From NCBI RefSeq assembly GCF_002127325.2, contig NC_035444.2, forward strand, positions 85,363,675 through 85,427,674: DNA of 64,000 nt, in the 5' to 3' direction. The notes under the pieces are model-generated. The model ran no database searches. It worked only from the letters and a program-made list of their open reading frames with translations, and was not told where the DNA came from. The stretch is from Helianthus annuus (taxonomy: Eukaryota > Streptophyta > Magnoliopsida > Asterales > Asteraceae). The position numbers and the translations under genes were made by a program. Numbering within the stretch: position 1 is the stretch's first letter; each line of letters opens with the position of its first letter. This document shows positions 11,147 to 23,109 of this stretch, one piece after another.

Positions 11147-11977
11147 TGCTGTTTGTTTTTTGCCCAGAAGCTCTTCTGAGCACTTATGTTTGCGTCGCGC
11201 AGAGGCGTGCAGACATAAGGTTCCTGCAGGGTGTTTGTTTTCTTGAAGATCTGCAGACCAAAAACGTCTGCGAGGCCTCTTCCCCAAGCAGACCTGTCCA
11301 CAAGTCTTCTAACCTCTGCAGACCTCTTCACCCTCTTCAAAACATTCATCTGCCCCACATCTCCGCCACCACCTCCCTGCTCCGCCACCACCTCCCTGCT
11401 CCGCCACCACCTCCCTGCTCCGCCACCACCTCCACTCCGCCACCCCCTGCTCGAACATCATCATCGATCTGAAACATCATCATCGATCTGAAACAACACC
11501 CCCATCGATCTGAAACAAAACCCCCATCATCGAACATCTGCAAAACCCCCAACATCGATCTCGATCTGAAACAAAACCCCCATCATCGAACATCTGCAAA
11601 ACCCCCAACAACGATCTGAACATCATCATCGATCTGAAACAACACCCCCATCATCGATCTGAAACAAAACCCCCAAATCGATCACGGTGGTGGCGGTGTA
11701 GTGGTGACGGCGGTGGCTGTGGTGTAGTGGTGACGGTGGTGGCGTTGGTGAAGTGGTGGCGGTGGTGAAGTGGTGGCGGTGGTGAAGTGCAGATTGTAGA
11801 GAGAGAGTAGAGAGAGAGTAGAGATGTGTTTTAAACCTAGAAGAGGTTTTGTATAAAAAAAAACAAACCCTCTTCTCCTTGCAGACTGCAGACATTTGGT
11901 CCACCTCTTCTCCTGCAGATGCCTGCAGATGTGGTCCGCAGACTGCAGACGTTTTCCTACAGAAAAAACAAACAGCA
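11147..11977. mobile_element. TIR element (hAT-like?), interior of CT-rich repeats
   Basis: Left end TGCTGTTTGTTTTTT and the inverse of the right end (TGCTGTTTGTTTTTTCTG) are matching termini; both subterminal regions are full of CTGCAGA/TCTGCAG motifs, which is the usual setting for transposase binding sites. The middle (11360-11690) is a minisatellite of CCACCACCTCCCTGCTCCG, then of ACCCCCATCATCGATCTGAAACAAA-like units, and a GGTGGCGGTGGTGAAGT tract. No 8-bp target duplication is evident, so the superfamily is uncertain. The proline- and serine-rich ORFs here are repeat translations. Confidence 0.65.
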
Positions 11978-12122
11978 TCGTAGTGTTAAAATAATTCGAG
12001 CCGAACGACCGAGCCAACTAAATTAGTCTAACAAGCAAGCCTATTGATGACCGCATCTCTGATCATTGTTATTAGATCTGTTATTTGATTATTTAAATGT
12101 TAGCTTGAAATTTGTTGGATGG

Positions 12123-12129
<7 letters not shown>

Positions 12130-12154
<25 letters not shown>

Positions 12155-12762
12155 GCGTAAATTGTTTATTTTTTTTAACAATCAAAGTTTTATTATTGTT
12201 CCTTTTATAAAATTTAACTAAGTGCACTTTACATCCAATATCGCATGTAAGCGAGCAACAAGCTGCGCCGCTACCCCTTTCTGAATAGCAAATCCTAGCC
12301 TATTAAAGACAAACCCCTGCCCCCTGTTGATGAGCAACTGCTGTGGACAACCTTTTGGACCCTAGTCAACAAACGGATAGCTTTTGGAGCTAGGGAGCCA
12401 AAGGTGTCGAAGACGAAGGGGATAAATGCATGTTGGTTATCAGCACATGCTTTAGCGCGTTTGTCCACCTTTTTTGATTCCGCTTGCCTTATAGCTTGTC
12501 CTGCTACAAACCCGCTTTTCCTTAAACCAGCTAAGGGGGAGACTCATGTGAGATCCACACAAGCATGTTTCCCTCCCGCCCAGCCAAAGATGAGCAGATC
12601 CGCTGGTCTCAATGTAGATCTCCCTTCCATGGGGTCTGTAAGGAAATTCACAGGGGCCTCCTTCTTGGCAGAAATCCCCGCTCTCCTCAAGATGTCCCCC
12701 AAAACATCCCTCACCCAGTCAGGCCGATATTTGAAACCGGGGAGCTCCTTACAATGAACAGC
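12130..12762 (-). mobile_element. 5'-truncated non-LTR retrotransposon, minus strand, poly(A), 11-bp target duplication
   Basis: On the minus strand the insert starts inside the coding region at AVHCKELPGFKYR, continues through VRDVL, RAGISAKKEA, STLRPAD and ACVDLTGVSPL, reaches a 3' UTR and ends in about 25 A (T-run at 12130-12154 on plus). ATGGTTACTTT stands at 12119-12129 and 12763-12773. This is the signature of target-primed reverse transcription. Its protein and 3' end match the longer copy at 27605-29374, so both belong to one family, and a stub of the family lies at 23012-23109. A T-run and the 11-bp repeat make this the best-delimited copy. Confidence 0.93.
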
Positions 12763-12773
12763 ATGGTTACTTT

Positions 12774-14078
12774 AAAATATTTTGTTAATATTAGCTTGAA
12801 ACTTGTTGGTTAATTACTTGATTTTGGTTTGAGTTTGCAACCCCACTGCTTGTCATCGGAATACTCTACCTACGACTAGGTGAGCACAAAAAAAAAAATG
12901 ATTAACCAAACTCAAATCGACAAAACCAAATTGAGATAACTAATCCAAACTAACAACCAAGAGTCTGTTATTTTTTTCCTGGTTCAGTGTTTGTTATACT
13001 TCGTTGTGAAGTGAAGAACCACACCAAAACGACGCTAACTATACAAACACTGAATCGAACATGAGAGCCAAACTTGTTTAAATGTTTATTCCTGGACTTA
13101 TGGCACAATTCATTATTTTGGACCAAAAATTTCATTCTTAATAAGGGATTAACGATTTATTTACACAAATCACATTGTATTAAAACAACATAGGCTAAGC
13201 AAACACACATGCACATCATAGATATTGAAATCATACACCATGGATACTAAAATCATCACTTTTAATTATGTGACTTTTTGTGTGTATAACCTTTTAGCCT
13301 TTTTTGGCTAGTTAACACGATTGTATGACCCGTTTGTAACGTATGTCACTTTTAAGGTATGAATATGAGGATATCCAAAGGTTAAACCTAGCCACAACTT
13401 CCCTTGTACACACATATCATCTAAGTTCCTGATTATTTAAACACATATAAGATCTACACTCACTTTCACTTTGATGACGTGGGTAGCTCAAGCTTAATAA
13501 TACACTAGCTAAATTGCAATACAGCTTAAAGGGTTGAAAGGTAAAAGGGTTCGGAATTGACCAACTGTCGTGAACAGCAAAAAACACAAAACAGTGACAG
13601 GTCACATCACACTTTACGTGCGAACTCTCCCACTCAACCACAAAAGAAGCATGTGGGAAGAGATATCCTTTTACCCGCAGGTCTGAAGCCTTTAACCTAC
13701 CAAAAGGGCAAGCCCTCCACTGCAGCCATGAATCACTAGTCAAAGGTTTCCTCTTATAGCTGGCCCATTCTCTATCAATGACAACACGTTGTCATTCAGC
13801 TGGCCAACTCCTGAAATCTCACTTCTTCTCTCTAGAACTTGCTTCTTGCATGTTCTATTCTTCACTCACTTCAACACTATCACATTGCATACAAACATTC
13901 TGGGTTGAATATTCTTCAATCCAGAATTTGAAGCAAGCAATAACAAAGTGATCCAACCCTACGTATTGCATATGTGGGGGGACACTACAACTTGCGTTAG
14001 GCAAACCTAAACCCTTGAACCCTTTTGCCTAACCAGTCTAATCATTTTCCTTGGTCTTATATTTGTTGTAGCAACAAG
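12774..14078. other. intergenic, right part probably 5' LTR of the gag-pro element
   Basis: No gene. The sequence just before 14079 (CCTAACCAGTCTAATCATTTTCC...TTGTTGTAGCAACA) directly precedes a primer-site-like motif, so the right portion should be the end of a 5' LTR. I could not fix the LTR start: several TG candidates exist between 12.8 and 13.4 kb and no second LTR copy is in the window. TTAGCTTGAAACTTGTTGG at 12789 repeats the DNA at 12102 left of the LINE insertion. Confidence 0.4.
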
Positions 14079-14097
14079 TTGGCGTCCACCGTGGGGC
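14079..14097 (+). other. primer-binding-site-like motif of an LTR retrotransposon
   Basis: TTGGCGTCCACCGTGGGGC resembles the TTGGCGCC...GTGGGG primer sites of Ty3/gypsy elements of the Tat/Athila side. It stands 60 bases before the first gag ATG. Confidence 0.6.
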
Positions 14098-14157
14098 TAC
14101 GTCGCTAAGTTTATTATAAAAGACCAGTAGTGTAGCTCCAACTCCATCAAGTTCATC

Positions 14158-16300
14158 ATGTCTGAAAGTGAGTCTCCTGGTGAGGTGGATCAGGTATCTC
14201 ATACTTCAACACCAGATGCTGGCCAAACACCACCAGGAACCATGTTCCCGTAGTTCTCTCCTCTTTTCAGACACCGACCCCTTCTCGCTCAGGGGTTCTT
14301 TCTCCTCAAATCGGTGCTAGAAGTGAACTGGAATGCATCGATTTGACACCCGAAGGAGTAGCAAACAACTTCCTGCATTTGAGATCTCTTCTCAACCAAC
14401 ATGTGAGCCGAGAAAGAGAAAAAGGAGTAAGAATAAGGTTGGACTATGATGAGCCTGAACATTCGTTGTCTCCGGGACTACCCCCACCTCCTTTTACTCG
14501 CTCACAACCCGCTGCATCCCGATTCGAAGCTAGTCCTAGTTACCTTCCACCTAACCCAAGCCCTTATGCTATTGCAAGACCAAATCCAATTGCTTTTCCC
14601 TTGTTGACCTCCTAACCAGTTGCTACTGGTGTATCATTAGGGCATGAGACAACTTTAGATCAACTTTTGCAGTCACCAGCTTCAAGCTTTCCCGTGTCCA
14701 CAACATGGGAACAAGCCCTAGCCATTCTCCCTATGGCCCGAAGTGCAGCCATGAGTGCTCCCATGGGAATGAACTACTTGGCCACACCTGAAAGCCTTCA
14801 AGGCTTTAACCTGATACCACAGATGATGGCCCAAATGATGGCACATTTTCCTTGTCAACACTTCATCAACCAAGTGTTGACCGCCCACCAAGGAAACACA
14901 AGCAATAATCCGGCCTCACGAGTAGAAGAAGATCTTGCCAAACCTTACAAGCCTAGCAATTTGTCTTGTTTCTCCCAACAAATTACTGATTATGATTTTC
15001 AAACCCGGATTAAGATGCCATCCCACATAAGAACCTACGACGGAACTGAATATCCTGAAAACCACCTCCAAATCTTTCCCGGGGCAGCAAGAGGTGAAAA
15101 AAAGTCCAATGATGAATGTTGTCTCACGTTCATGCAAACCCTTGTAGGGTCTGCCAGGATATGGTTTAACGACCTACCTGAAAGAAGCATTCGAACCTTT
15201 GATGATCTGAGAAAAGGTTTCATGGCCAACTTTTCTCAACAATGGAGGTATGTCAAGGATGCAACAATGATTTTTCAGATCAAGCAACGAGATGATGAAA
15301 GCTTTAGAGATTTCATCGAAAGATACAAGAAGAAAGGGTTAAGCTATGTGGGTGCTGATGAAAAAATGAGGGTGGCAGGGTTCATGAATGCCATCACCTC
15401 CAATACCTTACAAGGGACTTCAATAAGTGCCTACCTAAAACCGTTGAGGAGGCCCTCGAAAGGGATAAAGCTCACATTCAAGGAGAGGAAGCTGTTGACA
15501 TCAAAGAGCAAAGGAAAAGGGGTCCTAGTTGGAGAAGCAACAGTCCCAACAGGAAAAGAAGTAACTATGGTTCCAATGACAAACGCTCAACAAGTTCAGA
15601 CTCAAGAAGATCTGAATGCAGGAACCCTCCAAGCCGGGAAAAGACTGTGAAGTTCACAGCCTTAACTAAGACCCCACAAGAGATCCTAGCCACTAAAGAG
15701 GTAAAACATAGCTTCCGACCTCTCCGACCCTTACCGAAGAGCAAGAGAAATGAAAACTCAACCCAATATTGTGAATTCCACGAAGAGAAAGGCCACCACA
15801 CCAACGATTGCTTCCAGCTCAAGAAAAGAATCGATGAAGCTGTTAAGTCAAGGGAACTTGCCTACTTGGTTAAAGGGGTAAGAGACAAGATGGCTGAAGG
15901 AAAGAGTAAGGAAGTAAGCATGAGAAAAGCTTCCCATAAACGACCACGCTTGGAGGCTTGGGTGCGTCAATGTGTCTGCTTCCCACCACCCGAAGGGGAT
16001 TTACTCTCGAACCCTTTGGTGGTGGAGGCTACCGTGGGGACCATCAAAACATACAAGGCCTACATTGACACTGGAGCAACCACCGAGATCATGTTTGAGA
16101 AATGCTTCAACTGTCTCAGCAATGATGAGCGTTCAAGGCTTCAGCAAGCCGAATCCTCTATCAAATGTATCGCTGACATACCCATCAAGTCTTTGGGCCA
16201 AATAACCCTTAATGTATGTTTTAGTGAAGGAAAGATGGAAAGAACCGAACCACTCACCTTTGTGGTAATCAACATGCCCTCCAACTATGATGTCATCAAA
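14158..16300 (+). pseudogene. Ty3/gypsy gag-protease remnant, truncated within protease
   Basis: The ATG at 14158 meets TAG at 14251. The frame that carries most of gag is open from about 14260 with TAA at 14613, then 14616 to about 15430: the retrotransposon gag domain shows MPSHIRTYDGTEYPENHL, CLTFMQTLVGSARIWFNDLP, FDDLRKGFMANFSQQ and IKQRDDESFRDFIERY. Near 15430 a frameshift moves reading to the frame used up to 16309: a lysine-rich linker, a CxxH...H...C knuckle (YCEFHEEKGHHTNDC) and an aspartic protease with the AYIDTGATTEIMF active site. Protease ends abruptly after NYDVI where the conserved glycine-containing block should follow; from about 16297 the DNA is unrelated. So RT, RNase H, integrase and 3' LTR are missing. 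Lineage looks like Tat/Retand; inference. Confidence 0.87.
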
Positions 16301-16895
16301 TTTAATTAAAAATTATTAACATGTTAAAATGATTTTTTTCTAAAAAAGCTTCAAAACAGAAACATAAATCTACATATAATCATAATTTCATATAATCAGG
16401 TTAAATTAAATAAAACTTAAATGATAATTGCAAATAAATGATACCTTAAACTGAGATCTAAGATCTGAAACCCTAGAAACTAATACTGCATAGATCTCAG
16501 TCAAAATCGGTAACAACTAAAGTTTTGTAATAGTTTTCCGCAAGCAGATCTGAAAATATGTAGATTATTAATGTAGATTCGAAAAATCTCAGCCGAATCT
16601 GAAAAATCGTACATGGATGGTGCTAGACCTTCTATTAAATCGCAGTGGTTGTTGCTGCTGGTGTTTAATGTTTGCGTTCGCTGATGCTGGTGGCGTATTG
16701 TGGTGGCGGTGGTGGTGTAGTATGGTGGTGATGTTGGCGGCGTATGGCGGTGATTGAGAGAAGCTAGGGTTTCAAAGTGTGGATGGATTCTGTTGGTAAA
16801 TCTTGAAGTAATTAGATTTTTTTTTGGACAAAAATGCCCCTGTTCTTCAGTTCCCCATTTTTTTAGTGTTCCCCAATGAACCCTTCCCTATATAT
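16301..16895. other. non-coding insert right of the gag-pro break, with one TIR-like end
   Basis: AT-rich DNA joins the broken protease at about 16297. GGTGGCGG-rich DNA at 16670-16750 precedes a right end reading GGACAAAAATGCCCCTG...GAACCCTTCCCTATATATATATA. Ends of the type GGGAAGGG next to (TA)n mark TIR elements elsewhere in this window, but no matching left end was found, so this may be a truncated element whose left side was lost with the retrotransposon. Confidence 0.4.
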
Positions 16896-16904
16896 ATATA
16901 CTAA

Positions 16905-17174
16905 AAAATCAAAGTGTATATAATATAAAAAATAAATAAAAATGATCAACAGGGCCGGCCCTGAGAATTTATGTACCTTGTTCGAGCTCGAAAAAACATG
17001 CCTATTTATAAGGACCAAAATGCCCTCCATTCCTACTTATTAGAAGTGTCGTATGTCATCATCACAATCCTTCTTAGGCTACTTAGGCAAAATCCACTTT
17101 TTAATGAATCATTCCTCTATACAAAAAAAATCAAAGTGTACAAAATATAAAAAATAAATAAAAATGATCAAAGA
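16905..17174. repeat. direct repeat of about 48 bp flanking a 170-bp insert
   Basis: AAAAATCAAAGTGTATATAATATAAAAAATAAATAAAAATGATCAA at 16905-16950 recurs with three changes at 17127-17172. The insert begins CAGGGCCGGCCCTGAG, a palindromic motif seen at hAT-like ends, but no opposite end is clear. Confidence 0.7.
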
Positions 17175-18540
17175 AAACGGATAAGAAAAAAAAATCCCTT
17201 AACCCAACCCCTCTCCAAACAACGCAGGTCCAAAGACTTGAAACCAAAAACCCACCAAAGGACCATACTATAATTGGTGGTCCATACTTCTCTGTTCTCC
17301 CATCCATGACCGCCAAATTGGTGTCATAGTGTCATTATTTCAGATTTGCCTAGATGAGTTTATTAATCCCCACCCACATTTCAAAGGAACCAGGATTAAC
17401 CTAATATTATGTCCTTTCTGGCTTTCTCTTCATTTTTTGGTAAGAACTGCAAATACCCGTTTTTTCTTTCTAAAATTGTCTCTCATGTTACAATAAAGCT
17501 ACAGGTCGACTAGGTCAACTTAAAAAAAAATTGAAATTCAGTAACGCTAGAGGTGTGAACGTACGATACTAGTACAAACCTAACTTGAAATTCACGGTTA
17601 ACCTGTTTAGCTAAATGGGTTGGCTTGTGTTGACCCGACATGTTCGCAAGTTAACCCGTTTAACCCATTAACTTTTTAAGATTTGTTTTATGCTATAAAT
17701 TAAATTCGTTGGATATTTCTTTTATCAAAATCTAAAACTTCGAAGAGGAACTGAAATAAGATTTTATAATTAAAATAAAAATGTTTTATATACATTTGTA
17801 TGTCCTTTTTTTATAAAAATCTAAACTTGGAAAAATTAATATGTGAAAAAAAAATTACAAAAATAGATTAAACATATTGTGTTCAATTATTTGTGTCAAT
17901 CCGCGAATATTAGTGTCGTGGTCAAATTTATATATTTGACATTATTTTGGGTCCGGGGCAGGGTCAAGTTCGAGTTTGGACTCAAGACAAATTTTCCGGT
18001 TTGTGTTTGGTTTAACCCGCGAAGCGATGTAACACGCGTGGGTAAAAGTAAAACATTCCGAAGCTATGTAACACCCGTAGGTAAAAGTAAAACGCAATGT
18101 TTTTAAACCCGGACCGGTCCAGCCTGGAGCCGGAAGCATCATCGGGCCGGTTCTTGCATTTAATCTGTTTCAACATCGACCGAGAAATCGGGCCGGGATC
18201 CGGCCAGTCGGGCCGGCGGTTCGTCTAATTAAGGTGGGGCTGTTTTTTAATTAAAAAATGCCCTAAATCATAAAACCTAATATCTCAAAAACTCAAACAC
18301 GCCTTCATTCTTTATCTCCTTCATACGCTGCTGCTTAATTATTTGGAATTTTTATCTATTTTTTCTATATTTTATATATATTTTTATATAACTTATAACA
18401 TAATCCGAGTCTTAAATCCGATTGAACCGGTCAAATCAGTTCGACCTTTGACCCCGTAAGACGACCAGGTCGAAATCAGGTCGGATCCTCAGAACATTAG
18501 TAAAACGTACCGAATTTTTGCTTAAACGAATACCTTTGAC
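17175..18540. other. intergenic, no gene seen
   Basis: A 37-bp tandem pair (GAAGC.ATGTAACAC.CG..GGTAAAAGTAAAAC) lies at about 18018-18092. GC-rich CCGGTCC/CGGGCCGG motifs at 18105-18220 are repeat-like. No coding signal. Confidence 0.5.
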
Positions 18541-19035
18541 TTCGTCCGCTCACTTCTCTCTGTGCATGCGGTTGGTGGTGGGGCGTAATCGTACACTGTA
18601 AACATTTGTCACATCCTACATTCCTACCCTCCTATCCTACGCACCTACCTACCTTATCCTACGCATCAACCCATTCTTCAACACCAGTGCTCACCCAAAC
18701 AAGCCGTTTTCACAGCCTTTCATGATCACCTACACCTACCTACACACACACTCCTGTCAATCCTCCACCTAGTGTTTCACTTAACTTCGATACAGCCACC
18801 GTATCCACTCCTTATTCCATCGGTTGTTTCTCGTGACCCAAGGTTTGACCACTCGTACGACCGATTGTTTTCATCTAACGTTAAGTTGTTTTCTGGATTG
18901 CTGCTGCTTTTGGAGCATACCTTTTGTCTTTTTGCAAAGATTCCTCTGTTTATTCCTCTCAAAAGTGTCCCCTGTTTTCTAGGGTTATTTACGAAAAAAA
19001 TCTGCAATTATGAAATTGAATCTAGAGTGAACAAG
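18541..19035 (+). promoter_or_regulatory. upstream region and CT-rich 5' leader of the TRM gene
   Basis: CT-rich runs (CTACCTACCTTATCC, CTACACCTACCTACACACACAC) occupy 18610-18775, then DNA of leader character leads to the ATG. No convincing TATA box was found. A transcript start somewhere in 18600-18900 is a guess. Confidence 0.35.
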
Positions 19036-21504
19036 ATGACGGATGACAGTGCGAACGTTACGACGTCGTGTTTAGCCATCGGCGAGAAACGACCTCGTCG
19101 CTCCGGCGGTTGTGTCGGAATATTCTTTCAGTTTTTCGATTGGAATCGAAGATTCTCGAAGAAGAAATTCTTTCCCAAACGATTACTTCCTGTTCCACCA
19201 GGTTTGTTAATTGTTAATTTCATCTTAATTTTTTCCACGTTACCTTTTCATTTACAATTGATAAATTAAACATTACTTTTATTGTTTTAGATCGTGCAAA
19301 AGAAGCTTCAAACCTGTTGCAGATTGCTGATGCTGCTCAAAACGACGGCGTTTTAAGCGGTGGTAATATTAATTCTGCCGGAAATAATGGTGGTCAAGCT
19401 CCCACTCTGGTTGCCAGACTCATGGGGTTAGAATCCATGCCTTCAGTACAACAGATTGTTAAATATTCTTCCGGTGAACACGATGAGCTCGATACGAAAC
19501 CGAACCCGAACCCGAAAGCGACACAGATACAGCAAGATTTCAGGCCTCAGAAGGTTCAGAAAACAGGAACTAGTGATAGAAGAAGTGTAACTAGATTTGG
19601 GGCAGAAGCATTGCAGTTAAAGAATGTTTTAACAAGATCTAGGAAGCATCATTACTCAAAACTTGCATCTCCTGTGCCGAAAAGTAGGAATCACTCGAGG
19701 AGGAATTCATCGCGCTTGATCGGTGCTGCCACTCGAGTTTTAGAGTCCGGGTTGCAGGGTAGACAGAAGTCGAAATACGCGATTTCCTACGGTGCGAGAA
19801 ACCGTATGAATGGAGAGAATAAGAATGAGAATGTTGATGTGTTGAGTCAGCAAGCGTGTTGTAAGAACTGTGGCAGTTTGATTGATGTTTCGGAGTGTAA
19901 ATCGAAGGTTAATGTCGGTCCGTCTATGTCGAATTCATCGTTTGATCAAGAACGAGAGTTGCAGCCTCGAAATGTTGCTTCACGGGATTATGTGAAGGGA
20001 AATACGCGACGGGTTGATGATGTTCGGGTTTCATTTCAGTCGAAAGACTTTGTGGCATTGAACAGGAGTTTAACGGGTCAGACACGGTCAAGGGTACCAG
20101 GTAAAGTCGACGATAAGTTTGACAAGAGGGGTAAGTTTGAAAACGGGCCGTCTCATTGGCAGAAAAGGCGAACAACACGCAACGGGCCAAGAATGGTTAG
20201 TAATGCCCAAGCTGCAGGAAAACAAATCGGGTCAGAAGCATTTAGATTCAATTCCCAAATGAAGAACAAGAGTGAAACACCTGTAAGATTAGAGAGAAGA
20301 AAGAGTAACAAAAATGCCACTTCTTGTAAACCGAGCGATCAAAAGATCAGTTTGCAGCACCCGTTCCCGTTAACAGGGGATTGTTTGAGTGCACTAGTGG
20401 AAGAAAAGCTGCAAGAATTGACGAGTAGAGTCGGGTATGATTTACGAACAAATGGGAATCCACCAAAGAGGACACCGGCAGCTAGTTTTCAAGATTTGTT
20501 ATGTGCTCTAAGCACTGAGAGACAAATTAGTCAAAAGAATATGGAAGTTAGACCCAAAAGGAACCATCTTCCGCCCCGTAGCAGATGTAGGTTTGATCAT
20601 CTTAGCCCGGGATCAGTTCTTGAAGCCTCCTTTTCAAACGACAGTTGTTGCTCTAGCAGTTTGGAAGATAACTCAGGTAACACATTTATACTCTCGGTTT
20701 CTTGTAGTAGAAAACTACAATCAACTTCAAGCCCTTTGATCAAGTTTTTGTTATTATAAACAAATGTATATTAATATGTTCTTTCGTTTTCTGATTAAAG
20801 GACGAACACAGCATGCTGTTTCCATAAGTTATTCATTCGGTGAATCACAATTTCAAGAATCCGAGATGAATATTTTTTACTCGGATGACTTATTTAGTAA
20901 CGAGAACACCTGTAACGAGTTGGTAGTCGATCTTCTCACATATATTTCACAAGTATTATCCGCCATAGAGATTGTTAATTCCAGAATAACGGGAAACACG
21001 CTGGCCCACATAAAGCACGTCGTCTTCAACTCCGAGCTAGTACTAAGCAACCAAATATCACATAACCCAACTGAACTCAATTCCTTCTTCATATGTGACC
21101 TTCTTCTTGAACTAGACGCGCTTGCAGACGTCATATGGACCACATTCGGCAACTTTCTTGGTTCGCAGAACGCGGTTGCGGGATATCAACTCAAACGGTT
21201 CGTGTTTGATGCTGTAATCGAGTATCTGGAATCAAAATTCGTTAAATATTCCAAATGTGGGTTTATATCCTGGATTGATCTCCCTCATTTTACGGATTTA
21301 GATGGTTTGGTGCATGAAATTGTGGAGGAAGTGAGAAGGTGGATGGGTTTGGTTGGTGTGACGTCGGATGAGCTGGTAGAGCGGGACATGAGCCATTGTT
21401 TAGGAAAATGGACCGATTTTGAGGTTGAAGTGTATGAGACTGGTGCCAAAATCGAGTCGGATATTATGCAGATGTTGGTCGATGAAATTGTTGTTGAATG
21501 TTAA
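19036..21504 (+). CDS. TRM-family (TON1 recruiting motif) protein, DUF4378, 3 exons, about 751 aa
   Basis: Exons are 19036-19201, 19291-20676 and 20801-21504, joined by GT-AG introns of 89 and 124 bp that keep frame at phase 1 both times. The ATG at 19036 fits because the N-terminus then reads MTDDSANV and soon GGCVGIFFQFFDWNRRF, a conserved start of TRM6/7/8-like proteins; the longer in-frame upstream ORF start is UTR. Around residue 85 stands VARLMGLESMP, the hallmark VARLMGL box. A long basic, Ser/Arg-rich, low-complexity middle follows. The C-terminal about 180 residues carry DUF4378: ALVEEKLQELTS earlier, then RFVFDAVIEYLESKF, HEIVEEVRRW, GKWTDFEVEVYETGAKIE and MLVDEIV before the stop. 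Known role of the family: cortical microtubule arrays with TON1 and PP2A; TRM6/7/8 act in the preprophase band. Subfamily is inferred from the N-terminus. Gene looks intact. Confidence 0.87.
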
Positions 21505-21891
21505 GGTATTCATTTTAATGGTACGATGATTTAACGATGGCAGTGAGTCGTCTTGTGTTTTGTTCCTTTTGGTTTGCTGAAATTGTTGTTGGTGTTTAAG
21601 GTATTCATTGGTAACATTGTAATGAAATGCTAGCAAGTTTAAATGAGATGGGCTGCATTTTGAAGAAGGAAAAAAAATGTTTTATATAATCTTGCATGCG
21701 AGTTATAAGGCTAAGGCTAAACGGCACTGGTGGAACCAGAAAATAAAATTTTCATACATTCGATTCCATCATTGCTAGCCGAGTATCATCTCACCCCACT
21801 CCACTCCATCATGACATTCGATTCCAAACTTCCACCGCATAAGGACACCTAATGAATACATGATTAGCGGTCTCTTCCTCCCAGTGGCGGA
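21505..21891. other. 3' flank of the TRM gene
   Basis: AATGAAATG at 21620 and AAAAAATG at 21672 are weak polyadenylation-like signals after the stop. GATATTGTTGTTG-type DNA (AAATTGTTGTTG) after the stop repeats the last coding bases once, at 21579. Nothing else seen. Confidence 0.4.
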
Positions 21892-22081
21892 GCTTGACCA
21901 AAAGTTCTGAGGGACAGAAAGTCATGGGACCCAATTTATATATTGTGTAAATATTTAGGCAAAATAATTGGGGGGGCAATCCTATATAATTTTAAAATTT
22001 TCGGACGAAAAAGAGATTTTCTAACCGAAATATTGGGAGGGGGCGGGTGAACCCCCCACTTCACACTAAGCTACACCGGTG
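21892..22081. mobile_element. small hAT-like MITE (190 bp)
   Basis: Left end CAGTGGCGGAGCTTG and the inverse of the right end CACCGGTGTAGCTTAG are diverged TIRs of the CAGTGGCGGA type common in plant hAT elements. The 8 bases outside are CTTCCTCC (left) and CTTCCTTG (right), six of eight alike, a decayed 8-bp target duplication. No coding. Confidence 0.6.
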
Positions 22082-22363
22082 CTTCCTTGAATTTGCAGGG
22101 ACAACGGACATCCATGATGGGGACACCCCATAGATGATTAAATAAACAAAATGTATTACTAACATCTATGATTCATGTGTTTACGATGGAAACGAATAAA
22201 TGAAAATGATAGTCAGGTGCTTGCAGTTGAGACCAGTTTATGATCGCCTGCCATGTCCACTGGCCCAATTTTTTTTTACGTTTTTATGTTACCGGTTTCG
22301 TCATAGTTAAGTTGTATCATTTTCAAGCCTATGATGATTTACTACGCTAATCAAACTATCAAC

Positions 22364-22774
22364 CATGGTTGCAAAAGTCGCTAGGTGCTCCCTAGTCGGT
22401 CGAGTGAGGAGTTAAGAGTACTCGGACTAGGTGGAGAATACTCGGGGAGTACTCAGACATGCTAAATTATAAAAAAAAAATAGTTTTCGGAAATTCAATA
22501 TGTGTCGAATAATATAAATTTACTAATAATTATAACAAAATACGTGAAAATAATATTCATTATTTAATATGAAAGAAATAGAAATTATGTTTTATTTTTT
22601 TTAAAAGTCAAACTCGTCCTGAGTTGACCTACTAGATACGATTGTGGCCGAGGTTGATCGCATTTGATCGATTACGAGTAATTAGGCGGAGTTGAAGAAA
22701 ATCATCTTAGCATCTTACCTTAGAACGATTACTCGAAGAGTTCTGAGACTTAAAAACCTTATTTTACAACCATG
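22364..22774. mobile_element. TIR MITE (411 bp), ends CATGGTTG / CAACCATG
   Basis: The ends read CATGGTTGCAAAAGTCG and TTTTACAACCATG; subterminal CTCGGA/ACTCG motifs recur (ACTCGGACTAGG, TACTCGGGGAGTACTC). No coding and no clear target duplication, so the superfamily is open. Confidence 0.55.
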
Positions 22775-22947
22775 CTAAACTTTGTGTAATGATAGATTTT
22801 GGAGGAACCTAATTTGTAATAAGATTTCTATGTTAAGTTATTTAATTAAACGTGTTTCCAACACATCATATATTGCAATTTTTTTAAATACAATATTAAC
22901 TTAATATATATTTTAATGTCCCGGGTGGGTTAATGTTTAAAACGAGT

Positions 22948-22974
22948 TGACGCTATCTCGCGCGTTGCGGCGGG
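22948..22974. other. Helitron-type hairpin motif
   Basis: CTCGCGCGTTGCGGCGGG is close to the hairpin at 5526-5543 (CGC, three-base loop, GCG). No CTRR terminus sits at the right distance, so it may be the stub of another Helitron end. Confidence 0.35.
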
Positions 22975-23011
22975 ATCTTGAAAAGGGCAATATAAAATAG
23001 GCTTCAAACTT

Positions 23012-23109
23012 TTACAGAGGGTGGAGGCGCAACTTGTTGCCCGACTACCTGTCATTGCTTTGTAATTGCCCTTTCTAGTGTGGAATGATATTTTTCTTTT
23101 TAATTAAAA
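23012..23109 (+). mobile_element. extreme 3' stub of the non-LTR retrotransposon family
   Basis: GAGGGTGGAGGCGCAACTTGTTGCCCGACTACCTG..ATTGCTTTGTAATTGCCCTTT..GTGTGGAATGATA matches the last about 90 bases of the copy ending at 29374, and an A-run follows. Only the protein's last residues (AQLVARLP) and the UTR remain. Confidence 0.85.

Noticed and set aside
11146..11555. Proline-rich ORFs on both strands
   Set aside because: Products of CCACCACCTCC and ATCGATCTGAAAC tandem repeats inside a TIR element.
12404..12813. Plus-strand ORFs of 117 and 82 codons
   Set aside because: They are antisense shadows of the minus-strand LINE copy; similar shadows occur opposite the LINE at 28633-28992.
14667..15650. 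Separate gag gene and separate protease gene
   Set aside because: One gag-protease frame broken by a frameshift near 15430 explains both ORFs better than two genes.
18772..19035. Upstream in-frame extension of the TRM ORF
   Set aside because: The conserved family start begins just after the ATG at 19036; the upstream residues have no family character and lie in CT-rich leader DNA.
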